Translations under genes and position numbers: made by a program
The notes under the pieces: model-generated
What the model was told of the DNA's origin: nothing
What the model saw: the letters and a program-made list of their open reading frames with translations, nothing else
Databases searched by the model: none
From: an uncultured Isosphaeraceae bacterium
GTDB taxonomy: Bacteria; Planctomycetota; Planctomycetia; Isosphaerales; Isosphaeraceae
Assembly (NCBI GenBank): GCA_945957605.1
Contig: CAMFLR010000013.1
Location: forward strand, 185,910-249,909
DNA: 64,000 nucleotides
Reading direction: 5' to 3'
In this document: one piece after another, positions 37,210-45,404 of the stretch
Layout: every line of letters starts with the position of its first letter
Position numbering within the stretch: the first letter of the stretch is position 1

Positions 37210-37557
37210 TTACACGTGAAATTCGGCAATGACCTCGATCAATCCGACGATGTTGCGGTTGAATTCAGGCAACTCACCGGCTGGGACCAATAACTCTTCG
37301 GCGTGCCCTGCCCCGACGCGCTGAACGGGATAGCGGTCGACGAACTCTTTGTTCACGGCGAATTTCGTCACGTAGCCGGCGCCGTAGTCGCGGACGTTCC
37401 AGTTGCGGGAAATCCAGGCGGCGTATTCCTCGTTCATGACGGGGTAGAAAATCAGTTGTTCAGGCAAGCGCGGCGGGAAAGCGGTCCAGCCGGAGGCGGC
37501 GATCAAATCCAGTTCTTTGGGGCCAACGGGGCGGTATAGGGTGATGGTCTGGCACAT
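37210..37557 (-). CDS. ADP-ribosylation/crystallin J1-type small protein
   Basis: ATG 37557 (MCQTITLYRPVGPKELDLI) is preferred over a TTG 21 bases upstream. The 115-residue product matches the family often labelled ADP-ribosylation/crystallin J1, with WTAFPPRLPEQLIFYPVMNE, EYAAWISRNWN and a conserved end FNRNIVGLIEVIAEFHV. The label is inherited from a weak similarity and the family has no proven enzyme activity. Small cytosolic protein; single-gene unit. Confidence 0.8.
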   Translation of the reverse strand: MCQTITLYRPVGPKELDLIAASGWTAFPPRLPEQLIFYPVMNEEYAAWISRNWNVRDYGAGYVTKFAVNKEFVDRYPVQRVGAGHAEELLVPAGELPEFNRNIVGLIEVIAEFHV

Positions 37558-37821
37558 ATTGGAAAAACTCGAAGGCAAGCAATTGTCTTATAGAATGTCA
37601 CGACACTTGTTCCGGCGGTTCGCACGGTTAATCGTGGCATTCCGTGGATTTCGATCTCATAAACCTCGCCATCGTACGAATTACTTCGCGCAGTGAGACG
37701 AACGAAGACGATAGCGTTCTCAGATTGCGAGAAGAAACGGGCGACAGTGTGGTTCGCCCAGTCGCTTCGATGGATAATCGAGGCGAGAGTTTGTGTACCT
37801 GGATCTTCAAACGAGGCCGCC

Positions 37822-38748
37822 ATGAACGGTTGGCTCCATAACCCGATTGCTGATCTTCCCGGACACGATTTTCTCGTCATCTATGTTCTGGCGATTGTCG
37901 CCACAATTGTCGCTGTCGTGCTCGTTGTCCGCAGTGCTGATGTTACGTCGACTCACGACTTGCCGGAAGTCCCGACGAAACCAGACCCGTATGAGATCGC
38001 CTATTTGCTCGGCGGGAAGAATCAGGTTATTCGCACTGCGGTTTTTAGCCTGGTTCAGCAGGGTTTGGTTGAAGTTGAAGCCAAGAAATCACGCATCTTT
38101 CGGACAAGCCTCGCGCCCGAAGAGGTTCGGCTCGATGCGATCGAGAATGCTGTCTACGAAGCCATTCCATCGATCGACGGAGTCGCCGCGAGCTCGCTTT
38201 TTGGAAAGCGCGAACTGACTTCATTTGTCGAAACTCAGTGTGCCCCGATGCACAAGCAGCTCGAAAATCAGGAGATGCTCAATCCGCCGGAGACCCGGAA
38301 AATCATCGCGCCGACTGGCACGCTTGGATCGCTGATTGTCATCGGGCTCGGTGGTTACAAGTTCCTCGTCGCGATTGCGAAGGGACGGAATAATGTTGGG
38401 TTCCTGATCGTGCTGGCGATCGTCGGCACCATTGCCGTGTTCATCGCGTCTGCGCTTGCATTGCCGCGCGTGAGCCGCCGAGGCAGAGCGTATCTCGATC
38501 GGTTGCGACTTGCGTATGGATCGCTGAAGACGAATTTGTCGATGGCTGAACAACCGACGCCGGACATGCTTCTCGCGGTCTCGCTCTTCGGCTTCGGCGT
38601 TCTTTCGGGGACGGCCTACAACGACCTCAACCTCGCATTCGCACGAGCCGCTTCCGGAGGCGGCTGTGGCGCCGGTTGCGGTGGTGGAGGCGGAGGTTGT
38701 GGAGGGGGCGGCTGTGGGGGCGGCGGTTGCGGTGGTTGTGGAGGCTAA
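37822..38748 (+). CDS. TIGR04222 membrane protein with Cys/Gly-rich C-terminal tail
   Basis: ATG 37822 (MNGWLHNPIADLPGHDFL) starts the conserved TIGR04222 region; the frame upstream is unsupported. The 308-residue product has an N-terminal helix (VLAIVATIVAVVLVV), a winged-helix-like part (PDPYEIAYLLGGKNQVIRTA, FSLVQQGLVEVE), two more helices around 175-220, and a soluble LSMAEQPTPDMLLAVSLFGF segment. The last 30 residues are Gly with six Cys spaced by 2-6 Gly. In this family the tail is regularly next to a DUF692 gene. The MNIO gene starts six bases after the stop, so the tail is the likely substrate. The modification itself is inference. Confidence 0.85.
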   Translation: MNGWLHNPIADLPGHDFLVIYVLAIVATIVAVVLVVRSADVTSTHDLPEVPTKPDPYEIAYLLGGKNQVIRTAVFSLVQQGLVEVEAKKSRIFRTSLAPEEVRLDAIENAVYEAIPSIDGVAASSLFGKRELTSFVETQCAPMHKQLENQEMLNPPETRKIIAPTGTLGSLIVIGLGGYKFLVAIAKGRNNVGFLIVLAIVGTIAVFIASALALPRVSRRGRAYLDRLRLAYGSLKTNLSMAEQPTPDMLLAVSLFGFGVLSGTAYNDLNLAFARAASGGGCGAGCGGGGGGCGGGGCGGGGCGGCGG

Positions 38749-38753
38749 AAGTA

Positions 38754-39587
38754 ATGACGACGGATCTTCCGACGCTCGGAGTCGGGCTGGGATTCCGCCC
38801 GCCATTTCTCGCCGACCTGTTTCGTAACCGCGATGGCGTGGATTTTCTCGAGATCACGGCGGACCATTATCTGGACGTCAATGGCGAGAAACTCCGCGAG
38901 CTGGATTTGCTGGCCGAGCATTTTCCGCTTGTTCCTCACGGGTTGGATCTCTCGTTGGGGAGCGCCGAGGGGATTGATCCGCGTTATCTCCAATCGTTGG
39001 CCAGGCTCGTCGACCGTTTGAAGCCGCCGTGGTGGAGCGAGCATATCGCGTTCACTCGCGCGGGTGGAATCTCGATTGGCCACCTCGCGCCACTGCCTTT
39101 CTCTCGCGAAGCCGTCGATGTGGTTGTACGCAATGTTGAGGTCGTCCAGCGCGAGATTTCCACGCCGCTGATCCTGGAGAACATTACCTCGCCGCTGATC
39201 GTGCCGGGCAGCGATATGGAAGAGGCCGATTTCCTCACTGAGGTGCTCGACCGCACCGGTTGCGGCTTGCTCTGTGACGTGACAAACCTCTATACCAACT
39301 CCGTCAATCATGGTCAGGACCTGGACCACGTTCTCGCCCGCTGGCCGTGGGACCGTGTCGTTCAGCTTCACCTGGCTGGCGGCCATTGGGACGATGGTCT
39401 CTTGATCGACAGCCACGCGCACCCGGTTCCGTCCGAAGTCTGGGCCGTGCTCGACCGCGCCGTGGCGAACGCGCCGGTACGTGGGATTCTTCTTGAGCGC
39501 GACGAGAATCTACCTCCTTTTAAGGAGCTTCTCGCCGATCTGGAGCGGGCGCGCGAGGCTGGTAGGCGGTCGGGCCGATGGAACTAG
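38754..39587 (+). CDS. MNIO (DUF692) multinuclear iron-dependent oxidative enzyme
   Basis: A 277-residue TIM-barrel protein of the DUF692 family. Candidate iron ligands are all present: His62 (PHGLDLSLGS), His97 (SEHIAF), Glu142 (LENIT), Asp175 and Asn178 (CDVTNLYTN), His186 (NHG), His206 and His211 (HLAGGHW), and Asp219/His221/His223 (DSHAHPVP). Characterised relatives (MbnB, TglH, ChrH, BufB) oxidise cysteine residues of ribosomal peptides, for example into oxazolone-thioamides or thiooxazoles, and need a partner protein. Upstream is the Cys-tailed membrane protein, and the downstream partner gene overlaps by 10 bases. The enzyme is cytosolic, so it would act before or at the membrane. Confidence 0.93.
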   Translation: MTTDLPTLGVGLGFRPPFLADLFRNRDGVDFLEITADHYLDVNGEKLRELDLLAEHFPLVPHGLDLSLGSAEGIDPRYLQSLARLVDRLKPPWWSEHIAFTRAGGISIGHLAPLPFSREAVDVVVRNVEVVQREISTPLILENITSPLIVPGSDMEEADFLTEVLDRTGCGLLCDVTNLYTNSVNHGQDLDHVLARWPWDRVVQLHLAGGHWDDGLLIDSHAHPVPSEVWAVLDRAVANAPVRGILLERDENLPPFKELLADLERAREAGRRSGRWN

Positions 39588-40189
39588 CGGTCGCGCAGAT
39601 GGTTTTGGCGCGGCTCTTCACCGACGAGGATTTCCGCGTCCGGTTCTTCGCCGACCCAATTGGTGTTGGAAAATCGCTTGGTCTTGATGAAAGCGAGTCA
39701 AAAAGGCTCGCGAGCCTCGATCAGACGCGGGTCGATGCGTTTGCGGCATCGCTCTATCGAAAACGAGCAGGCGACGTTGCCAAGTCACTTCCTCTCACTC
39801 GGCGCGCGCTTGGGACGAGCTACCTGAATCTGTTCCAACGATTCGTAAACGAGAGCGCCGCAGTTGGCCGCGAAGACGAATCGGCGTCGTTTGCGGACTA
39901 CGTGTGCCGCAACGTTGGGTCGGAACCGTCTTTCGCGAGCTGGTTGGGCGACCTGGCTCGATATGAGGTGACTTACCGCCTCGTCTCAGCACGCCCTTCG
40001 CAACTTCTGGTGATCAAGGTCTTTCGCTATCCCGTCGCTCGGATCGCAAGTGAATTGGCTCGCGGTGGGACGATTGCAGGCGTTCGGTCTCAACTATGCT
40101 TGGCTGTGTGGTTTCGCTTTGGAATAGGTCGAATGCTTCATCACCATGTTTTGACGATTCCAGCGATGAGGCGTGCTCGTGAACTTTGA
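39578..40189 (+). CDS. MNIO partner protein (SCO6045/DUF2063-like)
   Basis: A 203-residue protein whose ATG (39578) lies inside the end of the MNIO gene, an overlap that implies translational coupling. It starts with the helical MELAVAQMVLARLFTDEDFR, then VRFFADPIGVGKSLGLDESE, YRKRAGDVAKSLPLTRRAL, LFQRFVNESAA and a C-terminal sheet/helix part SQLLVIKVFRYPVARIASEL. This resembles the C-terminal domain of SCO6045-like proteins and the DUF2063 recognition partners of MNIO enzymes, which bind the substrate peptide. The family link is by pattern and context rather than by clear signature motifs. Confidence 0.75.
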   Translation: MELAVAQMVLARLFTDEDFRVRFFADPIGVGKSLGLDESESKRLASLDQTRVDAFAASLYRKRAGDVAKSLPLTRRALGTSYLNLFQRFVNESAAVGREDESASFADYVCRNVGSEPSFASWLGDLARYEVTYRLVSARPSQLLVIKVFRYPVARIASELARGGTIAGVRSQLCLAVWFRFGIGRMLHHHVLTIPAMRRAREL

Positions 40190-40344
40190 AATTGTATCAT
40201 CGCGTTTGTACGCAAGATTTTATTAGTGATGATGTGATTTAATGTTGCATGCAAGGTTTTTCGTCAGGGGGGCAATCGATTGGCCGCGCGCGGATTTCAT
40301 GGTAGCGTGCCGAGATCACTCGGCCTCTCTTTAGAGACTACACG

Positions 40345-42258
40345 ATGAAATTTGCGTCGATTCTCGTTGCGACAGCGTTTTTCTGTTTTACTTCCACGTC
40401 GCTCGCCCAATCGCTGGAACGGCTGAAATACAACAATCCCGGACTCGTCGTCGATCTTGGCGTCGGACTCTGGGCCTGGCCTTTACCGATGGATTTCGAT
40501 GGCGACGGCGATTATGACCTCGTCGTGAATTGTCCCGACAAACCATATAATGGTGTTTACTTTTTTGAGAATACCTCGGGTGGCAAGCTTCCGATATTCA
40601 AGCCTGGGAAGCGGATCAGCCACGGCTTGCAGAACGTGCAGGTGAGCTACGTCGACGGCAAACCGCGCGTGCTTTCGCCGGGAATGGAATATCCAGAATT
40701 TCTCAAACGTGGATTGCTCGACGGTAAGCCATTGTCGATTCCGCAAAACGTCCATCCCAATCGGGTGCGTGGCAACTTCTGGCGCTATGTCGATTTCGAC
40801 GGTGACGGCCGGCTCGATGTGATCCTCGGTGCCGATGATTGGACCGATTACGGCTGGGATAACGGCTACGACGCCTCTGGCAAATGGACGCGCGGCCCGC
40901 TGCGAGGGTTCGTTTACTTTGTGAAAAACACGGGGACAAATGACGCACCTGTTTATGCGAACCCCGAGAAAGTGCAAGCGGCGGGAAAGCCGGTGGAAGT
41001 GTTTGGCTGGCCGTCGCCGAACTTTGCGGATTTTGATGGAGATGGAGATCTCGACCTGCTTTGTGGTGAGTTTCTCGACGGCTTCACCTACTTCGTGAAC
41101 ACCGGTACGCGCACAAAGCCGGAATATGCCTCGGGCGTGAAGCTGCGGGCGAGCGATGGTTCGCCGTTGCATATGGATTTACAGATGATCACGCCAACCG
41201 CCATCGATTGGGATCGCGATGGCGATATTGATTTGATTGTTGGTGATGAAGACGGCCGCGTCGCTTTGATCGAGAATTTGGGCCCGATCGCCGCGAATAG
41301 TCTGCCCCGGTTTCAGGTTCCGCGCTACTTTCAGCAAGAGGCCGATGACGTGAAATTGGGGGCATTGGTTACGCCGGTTGCTTTTGACTGGGATGGAGAC
41401 GGTGATACCGATATCGTCAGCGGCAACACGGCCGGGTACCTCGTGTTTCTCGAGAATCTTGGCAAGGGGTCGAGCGAAACTCCACGATGGGCCGCGCCGA
41501 AGTATCTGGATGTCGCCAGCAAACCTTTTCGGATCATGGCTGGGTCGAACGGCTCGATTCAGGGGCCGGCCGAGGCGAAGTGGGGGTACACGACGCTGAG
41601 CATCGCCGATTGGGATGGCGACAAGTTGCCTGATGTCGTGCTCAACTCGATCTTGGGCAAGGTGATCTGGCTCAAGAATATCGGCACGCGCAATGCGCCG
41701 AAGTTGGCAGAGCCGCGGGCGGTTGAGGTCGCTTGGGAGGGCGAGCAGCCTCATCTCGCGTGGGGGTGGCTCAGGCCGGCGGGGGCTGGATTGCTCACTG
41801 AGTGGCGGACGACTCCGTTTGCGACTGATTGGAATCGCGATGGGCTGGTCGACCTGATCATGCTCGATCACGAGGGATATCTCGCGTTCTTCGAGCGGGT
41901 CGAGCGCGATGGCAAGCGCGTGCTATTGCCGCCCAAGCGCGTGTTTGTTGATGAAAGCGGCAATGCCCTGCGCTGGAACGCCAAAACCGCAGGGGCGAGT
42001 GGGCGGCGGAAGTTCTGTATCGTGGATTGGGATGGCGACGGTCGGCTCGACTTTTTGCTCAATAGCCAGAATGCGCAGTGGTGGCAACAGGTTGCGTCGA
42101 AGGATGGGAAGTATGTTTTTGCGGATCGTGGGAACGTCGCGAAGAAGAATATCGAAGGGCACGACACGAGCCCCACGCCTGTGAACTGGGGTGGCGCTGG
42201 GCCGCCCGACCTCGTGATTGGTGCAGAGGACGGGCGTCTCTACTATCTGAAGCGTTAG
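40345..42258 (+). CDS. Exported FG-GAP/VCBS repeat protein
   Basis: A 637-residue protein with a signal peptide (MKFASILVATAFFCFTSTSL, cleavage after LAQ). It is made of calcium-binding beta-propeller repeats. The D-x-D-G-D-x-D pattern recurs as DFDGDGDYDLVV, DFDGDGRLDVILG, DFDGDGDLDLLCGE, DWDRDGDIDLIVG, DWDGDGDTDIVSG, DWDGDKLPDVVLN, DWNRDGLVDLIML and DWDGDGRLDFLLNS. Such integrin-like propellers bind Ca2+ and occur in adhesins and carbohydrate-associated surface proteins. No catalytic domain is seen. It is convergent with the epimerase gene, overlapping by four bases. Confidence 0.88.
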   Translation: MKFASILVATAFFCFTSTSLAQSLERLKYNNPGLVVDLGVGLWAWPLPMDFDGDGDYDLVVNCPDKPYNGVYFFENTSGGKLPIFKPGKRISHGLQNVQVSYVDGKPRVLSPGMEYPEFLKRGLLDGKPLSIPQNVHPNRVRGNFWRYVDFDGDGRLDVILGADDWTDYGWDNGYDASGKWTRGPLRGFVYFVKNTGTNDAPVYANPEKVQAAGKPVEVFGWPSPNFADFDGDGDLDLLCGEFLDGFTYFVNTGTRTKPEYASGVKLRASDGSPLHMDLQMITPTAIDWDRDGDIDLIVGDEDGRVALIENLGPIAANSLPRFQVPRYFQQEADDVKLGALVTPVAFDWDGDGDTDIVSGNTAGYLVFLENLGKGSSETPRWAAPKYLDVASKPFRIMAGSNGSIQGPAEAKWGYTTLSIADWDGDKLPDVVLNSILGKVIWLKNIGTRNAPKLAEPRAVEVAWEGEQPHLAWGWLRPAGAGLLTEWRTTPFATDWNRDGLVDLIMLDHEGYLAFFERVERDGKRVLLPPKRVFVDESGNALRWNAKTAGASGRRKFCIVDWDGDGRLDFLLNSQNAQWWQQVASKDGKYVFADRGNVAKKNIEGHDTSPTPVNWGGAGPPDLVIGAEDGRLYYLKR

Positions 42259-43238
42259 GTCGTGTACTGATCGACGCGGAAGAGGTGGAGGTTGTCGCGC
42301 ACCCAGTCGATCGTTTCGGCGAGCGCCTGGTCGAGGGTGTAGGCGGGCTTCCAGTCGAAAAGCTGTTGCGCCAGGGCGGTTCCGGCGAGGAGTCGGCCCA
42401 CTTCGCTCGCCGCGGGGCGGACGCGGGCCTGGTCGGTTTCGACGACGATCGTTTTGCCGATGATCGCGGCGATCTTTTCAACTAGCTCGCCGATCGTCAG
42501 GTCGTCGCCCCGGCCGATGTTGACCACCTGGCCGATCGCGGCGTCGCATTGGGCGATTGCCAGGAATCCGCGGGCGGTGTCTTTGACATAAGTGAGGTCG
42601 CGGCGCGGGTCGAGGCTGCCCAGGCGGATTTTCGGTAGGGCGAGCGCCTGGCTGATGATCGTGGGAATGATCGCGCGAGCCGATTGTCTCGGACCGAACG
42701 TGTTGAACGGTCTGAGGATAGTGACGGGCATCTTAAACGCGCGATGATAGCTGATCCCCAGCGCGTCCGAGCCGATCTTCGTCCCGGCGTACGGCGATTG
42801 ACCGTGCAGCGGATGCTTTTCGTCGATCGGCACGTACTGCGCGGTGCCGTAGACCTCGGAAGTTGAAGTCAGGACGACGCGTTCGATGCAGTCGCTGGCG
42901 CGAGCGGCATCGAGCACATGGCCGGTTCCGACCACGTTGGTTTGCACGACGTCGAGCGGGTTCTGGTAGCTATAAGGAATGGCGATCAGAGCGCCGAGGT
43001 GGAACACCCATTCGCGGTTGTGGACCGCTGCGCGTACGGCTTCGGGATCCTTGAGATCGCCGCGCGAGACTTCGATTTGCTTTTGTACGTCGGGACTTAG
43101 GCGATCGATGTGTCCGCGGTCGTCGCGGCCGTTGTAGCGAATGAAAGCACGGACTTCGTGCCCTTCGCGGACGAGCAGTTCGACGAGGTGGCTGCCGATA
43201 AATCCGCCCGCGCCCGTCACCAAAACCCGCTTGCCCAT
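42255..43238 (-). CDS. NAD-dependent sugar epimerase/4,6-dehydratase (LegB-like)
   Basis: A 327-residue extended SDR enzyme. The Rossmann motif GAGGFIGSH is near the start, and the catalytic Y-x3-K is in SPYAGTKIG. Ser/Thr of STSEVYGTAQYVPIDEKHPL completes the triad region. The substrate part IAIPYSYQNPLDVVQTNVVGT, RPFNTFGPRQSARAIIPTII and RDLTYVKDTARGF closely matches NAD-dependent 4,6-dehydratases of the LegB type, which start legionaminic-acid or related nucleotide-sugar pathways. No other sugar-modification gene is near, so the end product is unknown. It is likely to supply cell-surface glycans. Confidence 0.88.
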   Translation of the reverse strand: MGKRVLVTGAGGFIGSHLVELLVREGHEVRAFIRYNGRDDRGHIDRLSPDVQKQIEVSRGDLKDPEAVRAAVHNREWVFHLGALIAIPYSYQNPLDVVQTNVVGTGHVLDAARASDCIERVVLTSTSEVYGTAQYVPIDEKHPLHGQSPYAGTKIGSDALGISYHRAFKMPVTILRPFNTFGPRQSARAIIPTIISQALALPKIRLGSLDPRRDLTYVKDTARGFLAIAQCDAAIGQVVNIGRGDDLTIGELVEKIAAIIGKTIVVETDQARVRPAASEVGRLLAGTALAQQLFDWKPAYTLDQALAETIDWVRDNLHLFRVDQYTT

Positions 43239-43562
43239 CGGCCTAGCTCCCTCCGGCCTACCGCCTTGCGCTCACTTCCAACGTGAGCCGCCATCCTACG
43301 GTTTTTCCCCTACGCGACAACGCGAGTTCGTCGTCCGGTGCCCTCCTACTCTTCCCAGGCGGCGAGAAGAACGTGAGCGGCAAATTATCACTGAATTGCC
43401 TTGTATCAACATTCTGTGTAAAGGACCGTGTTTCGCTGGTCGATAATGTTTAACAAGTAGAACAAATTGCCGCCAAAGCTGTGACCGCAATGATCGCAAC
43501 ATTTTCGCGGACTGTCAGACTCGCATTATCGTCCGCGGCTTGAGTTTGAGGAGTTCGGTACG
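43239..43562. other. Divergent intergenic region
   Basis: About 324 bases holding the promoters of the epimerase gene (minus) and the VGPP-repeat gene (plus). Short frames only. The segment 43400-43460 is AT-richer. No RNA gene recognised. Confidence 0.5.
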
Positions 43563-44342
43563 ATGCTACTGCGATTTTGCCTTGTCGCCCTGGTGACGAG
43601 CCTTGGGGTGACGCCTCCCAGCTCCGATCAGGTGCAGAACTGGACCCGCGCGGGCCGGACTTGGATCGCCGCGCGACTCGATGACCTCCGTGGCGCTCCC
43701 GTCGTTGTGAAGAGCGCAGAAGATAAGGCCGACGCCGCCTTTGAGCGCGTTGTTGGCGAAATGAAACGCGACTTCACGAACGACCTGGCCCTGCTCGACT
43801 CGCTTCACAAAGGTGAATCGCTGCCGTTCGAGTCGACCACGGTTGCTGATAACGCTTTGAGCAGTCTCGAAAGCCTGGCTAGCCAGACGGTTGGCGAGAA
43901 AGGCTTGATGACCGAGCTCGTCGGTCCCCCCGCCACGTTGGCGGTTGTTCAGTACGAACCGGTTGGCCCCCCCGCGTCGCTTGCGGTTGTTCAATATGAA
44001 CTGGTTGGCCCGCCGTCGAAGTTGGCCGTTGTTCGCAACGAACTGGTCGGCCCGCCCGCCGATTTGATGATTGTTCGCAACGAATTGATTGGACCGCCCC
44101 AGGAGTTGATGCTCGCTCTCAACGAGCTGGTTGGTCCGCCTTCGGAACTTGTCCCGGTTCGTCACGAACTGGTTGGTCCCCCTGCCGATCTGGCGGTGGT
44201 GAGCGCGCCTGAAACCGAACCCGCTGTTGCTCCGAGCGGCCGGGCGACTCGTCTGATCTCGGCGGTCCGGTTGACCCGACAGGCGGCTCAGGCCTGGGTG
44301 ACGCTGCTACAAGACGGCGAAGGGGCGAGCATTCGCCGCTGA
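43563..44342 (+). CDS. Protein with seven 14-residue VGPP repeats
   Basis: A 259-residue product. It begins with a hydrophobic signal (MLLRFCLVALVTSLGVTPPS), then a charged helical part (WIAARLDDLRGAPVVVKSAE, FERVVGEMKRDFTNDLALLD). Residues 118-215 are seven tandem 14-residue units of the form ELVGPPxxLxVVxN: for example ELVGPPATLAVVQY, ELVGPPSKLAVVRN, ELIGPPQELMLALN and ELVGPPADLAVVSA. The C-terminal RLISAVRLTRQAAQAWVTLL is helical. The repeat is new to me. The Val-Gly-Pro-Pro turns suggest an elongated, regularly kinked strand array. A strong terminator follows. Exported location is inferred. Confidence 0.75.
   Translation: MLLRFCLVALVTSLGVTPPSSDQVQNWTRAGRTWIAARLDDLRGAPVVVKSAEDKADAAFERVVGEMKRDFTNDLALLDSLHKGESLPFESTTVADNALSSLESLASQTVGEKGLMTELVGPPATLAVVQYEPVGPPASLAVVQYELVGPPSKLAVVRNELVGPPADLMIVRNELIGPPQELMLALNELVGPPSELVPVRHELVGPPADLAVVSAPETEPAVAPSGRATRLISAVRLTRQAAQAWVTLLQDGEGASIRR
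43914..44207 (+). repeat. Seven tandem 42-bp coding repeats
   Basis: Seven in-frame units of 42 bases encode residues 118-215 of the VGPP-repeat protein. Wobble positions and a few residues differ between units, so the array is not brand new. Confidence 0.85.
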
Positions 44343-44360
44343 TCGCCTCGCAATTCAAAG

Positions 44361-44414
44361 TAAAAAAAACTACGCCCGCGCGGTCCCCATCGACCACGCG
44401 GGCGTCTCTTCTTT
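44361..44414 (+). terminator. Terminator of the VGPP-repeat gene (bidirectional type)
   Basis: Stem CGCCCGCG (44373-44380) / CGCGGGCG (44397-44404), extended by GGTC/GACC. It is flanked by TAAAAAAAAC on the left and TCTCTTCTTTTTC on the right, so it could work in both directions. Confidence 0.8.
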
Positions 44415-44590
44415 TTCACCTCGGGCTTATGCAAAGGGCGTCGAAGACCAAGAGGTGAGCGCAACCTTTTGCGCTTTAACCTCTTGTGGCTCCGCCGTCT
44501 GAACAACAAAGTTGTCCAGGCCACCCAGTCCGATCCCTTGCCGAGTCGCGAATTGCGACTTCTATCTACTGTTGCGGTATTCCAAACGAC

Positions 44591-44989
44591 TCAGAAGCTC
44601 TCGACCGGCGCGATTTCGGCGATCGGGAAGTCGATGGTCTCGTTGAGGTCGTCTTCAAACCGGGCGATCCGGCGATAGCCGAGTGAATAAGCGACTTCGA
44701 GCACTTCCTGGTGCGTGGGAAACGCCTTGCCGGTGCGTACTTTGAACTGCTGCATCGCCGTCATGAACTCGAGTTCGTCGGGCGTGTATTGTTTCTCGAA
44801 CGTCGTGGGGTCGATACGCTTACGTCGTTCTTTCTTGGCGCGGCGTTCGGGGCGAGCGGCTTCGCTCGTTTCGGCGCGCTGATTGCGGCGTTCGAGACCA
44901 GTACGACGGTCGTAAAAAAGCGTGTTTTCGGGAAACGCCGAGAAATCGAATTTCGGAGCTTCAGCCGGCGTCTCATGATTGTCGGACAT
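44591..44989 (-). CDS. Small basic/acidic protein, unrecognised
   Basis: ATG 44989 (MSDNHETPAEAPKFDFSAFP) is chosen; a TTG six bases upstream is less likely. The 132-residue product has a disordered N-terminus, the Arg-rich NTLFYDRRTGLERRNQRAET and KKERRKRIDPTTFEKQY, and an ordered C-terminal half FMTAMQQFKVRTGKAFPTHQEVLEVAYSLG. The last part looks like a helix-turn-helix (EVLEVAYSLGYRRI), similar to winged-helix transcription factors or replication-associated proteins. Family unknown; DNA binding is a guess. Confidence 0.65.
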   Translation of the reverse strand: MSDNHETPAEAPKFDFSAFPENTLFYDRRTGLERRNQRAETSEAARPERRAKKERRKRIDPTTFEKQYTPDELEFMTAMQQFKVRTGKAFPTHQEVLEVAYSLGYRRIARFEDDLNETIDFPIAEIAPVESF

Positions 44990-45404
44990 ATTCAATGCTC
45001 TCCGATGTGCCGTCCGGCGATGCCGGGCAGCAGGTTGGGCGTACGACTATCGGAATCCCTACTTAAATGGGGTTGTTCCGGCGAACATTGCCGAACTTGC
45101 CGATCTCCTTTGTCGACGCCCGCTTCTGAAGAATTAGGTTACGCCCCGAGCAGTGTCAAAACGGCGAGATTCACTTCGACGAGACAACTCGCGCCCTGAG
45201 ACATGCCATTCCGGGATCATGTGGCATAATAGATCTCATGAGGCGGAGGCCCGTCGATCGCCAGCGATCGTCCGGACCCAAGGATCGAAGACCTTACGAT
45301 CGGCGAACTCTTGTTCGCGCGGGTCCATTCAATTACCCTAGATTACACGTCTTGCGCCCGAGCCGGTTCCCTGCCGGTTGTCCCTAGCTTGGAGATTGCC
45401 GAAA
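44990..45404. other. Divergent intergenic region
   Basis: About 415 bases between the small protein (minus) and the TPR/GMGG gene (plus). Plus-strand frames of 62-92 codons are unsupported. GGAG ten bases before 45405 is the ribosome-binding site of the next gene. Confidence 0.5.
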
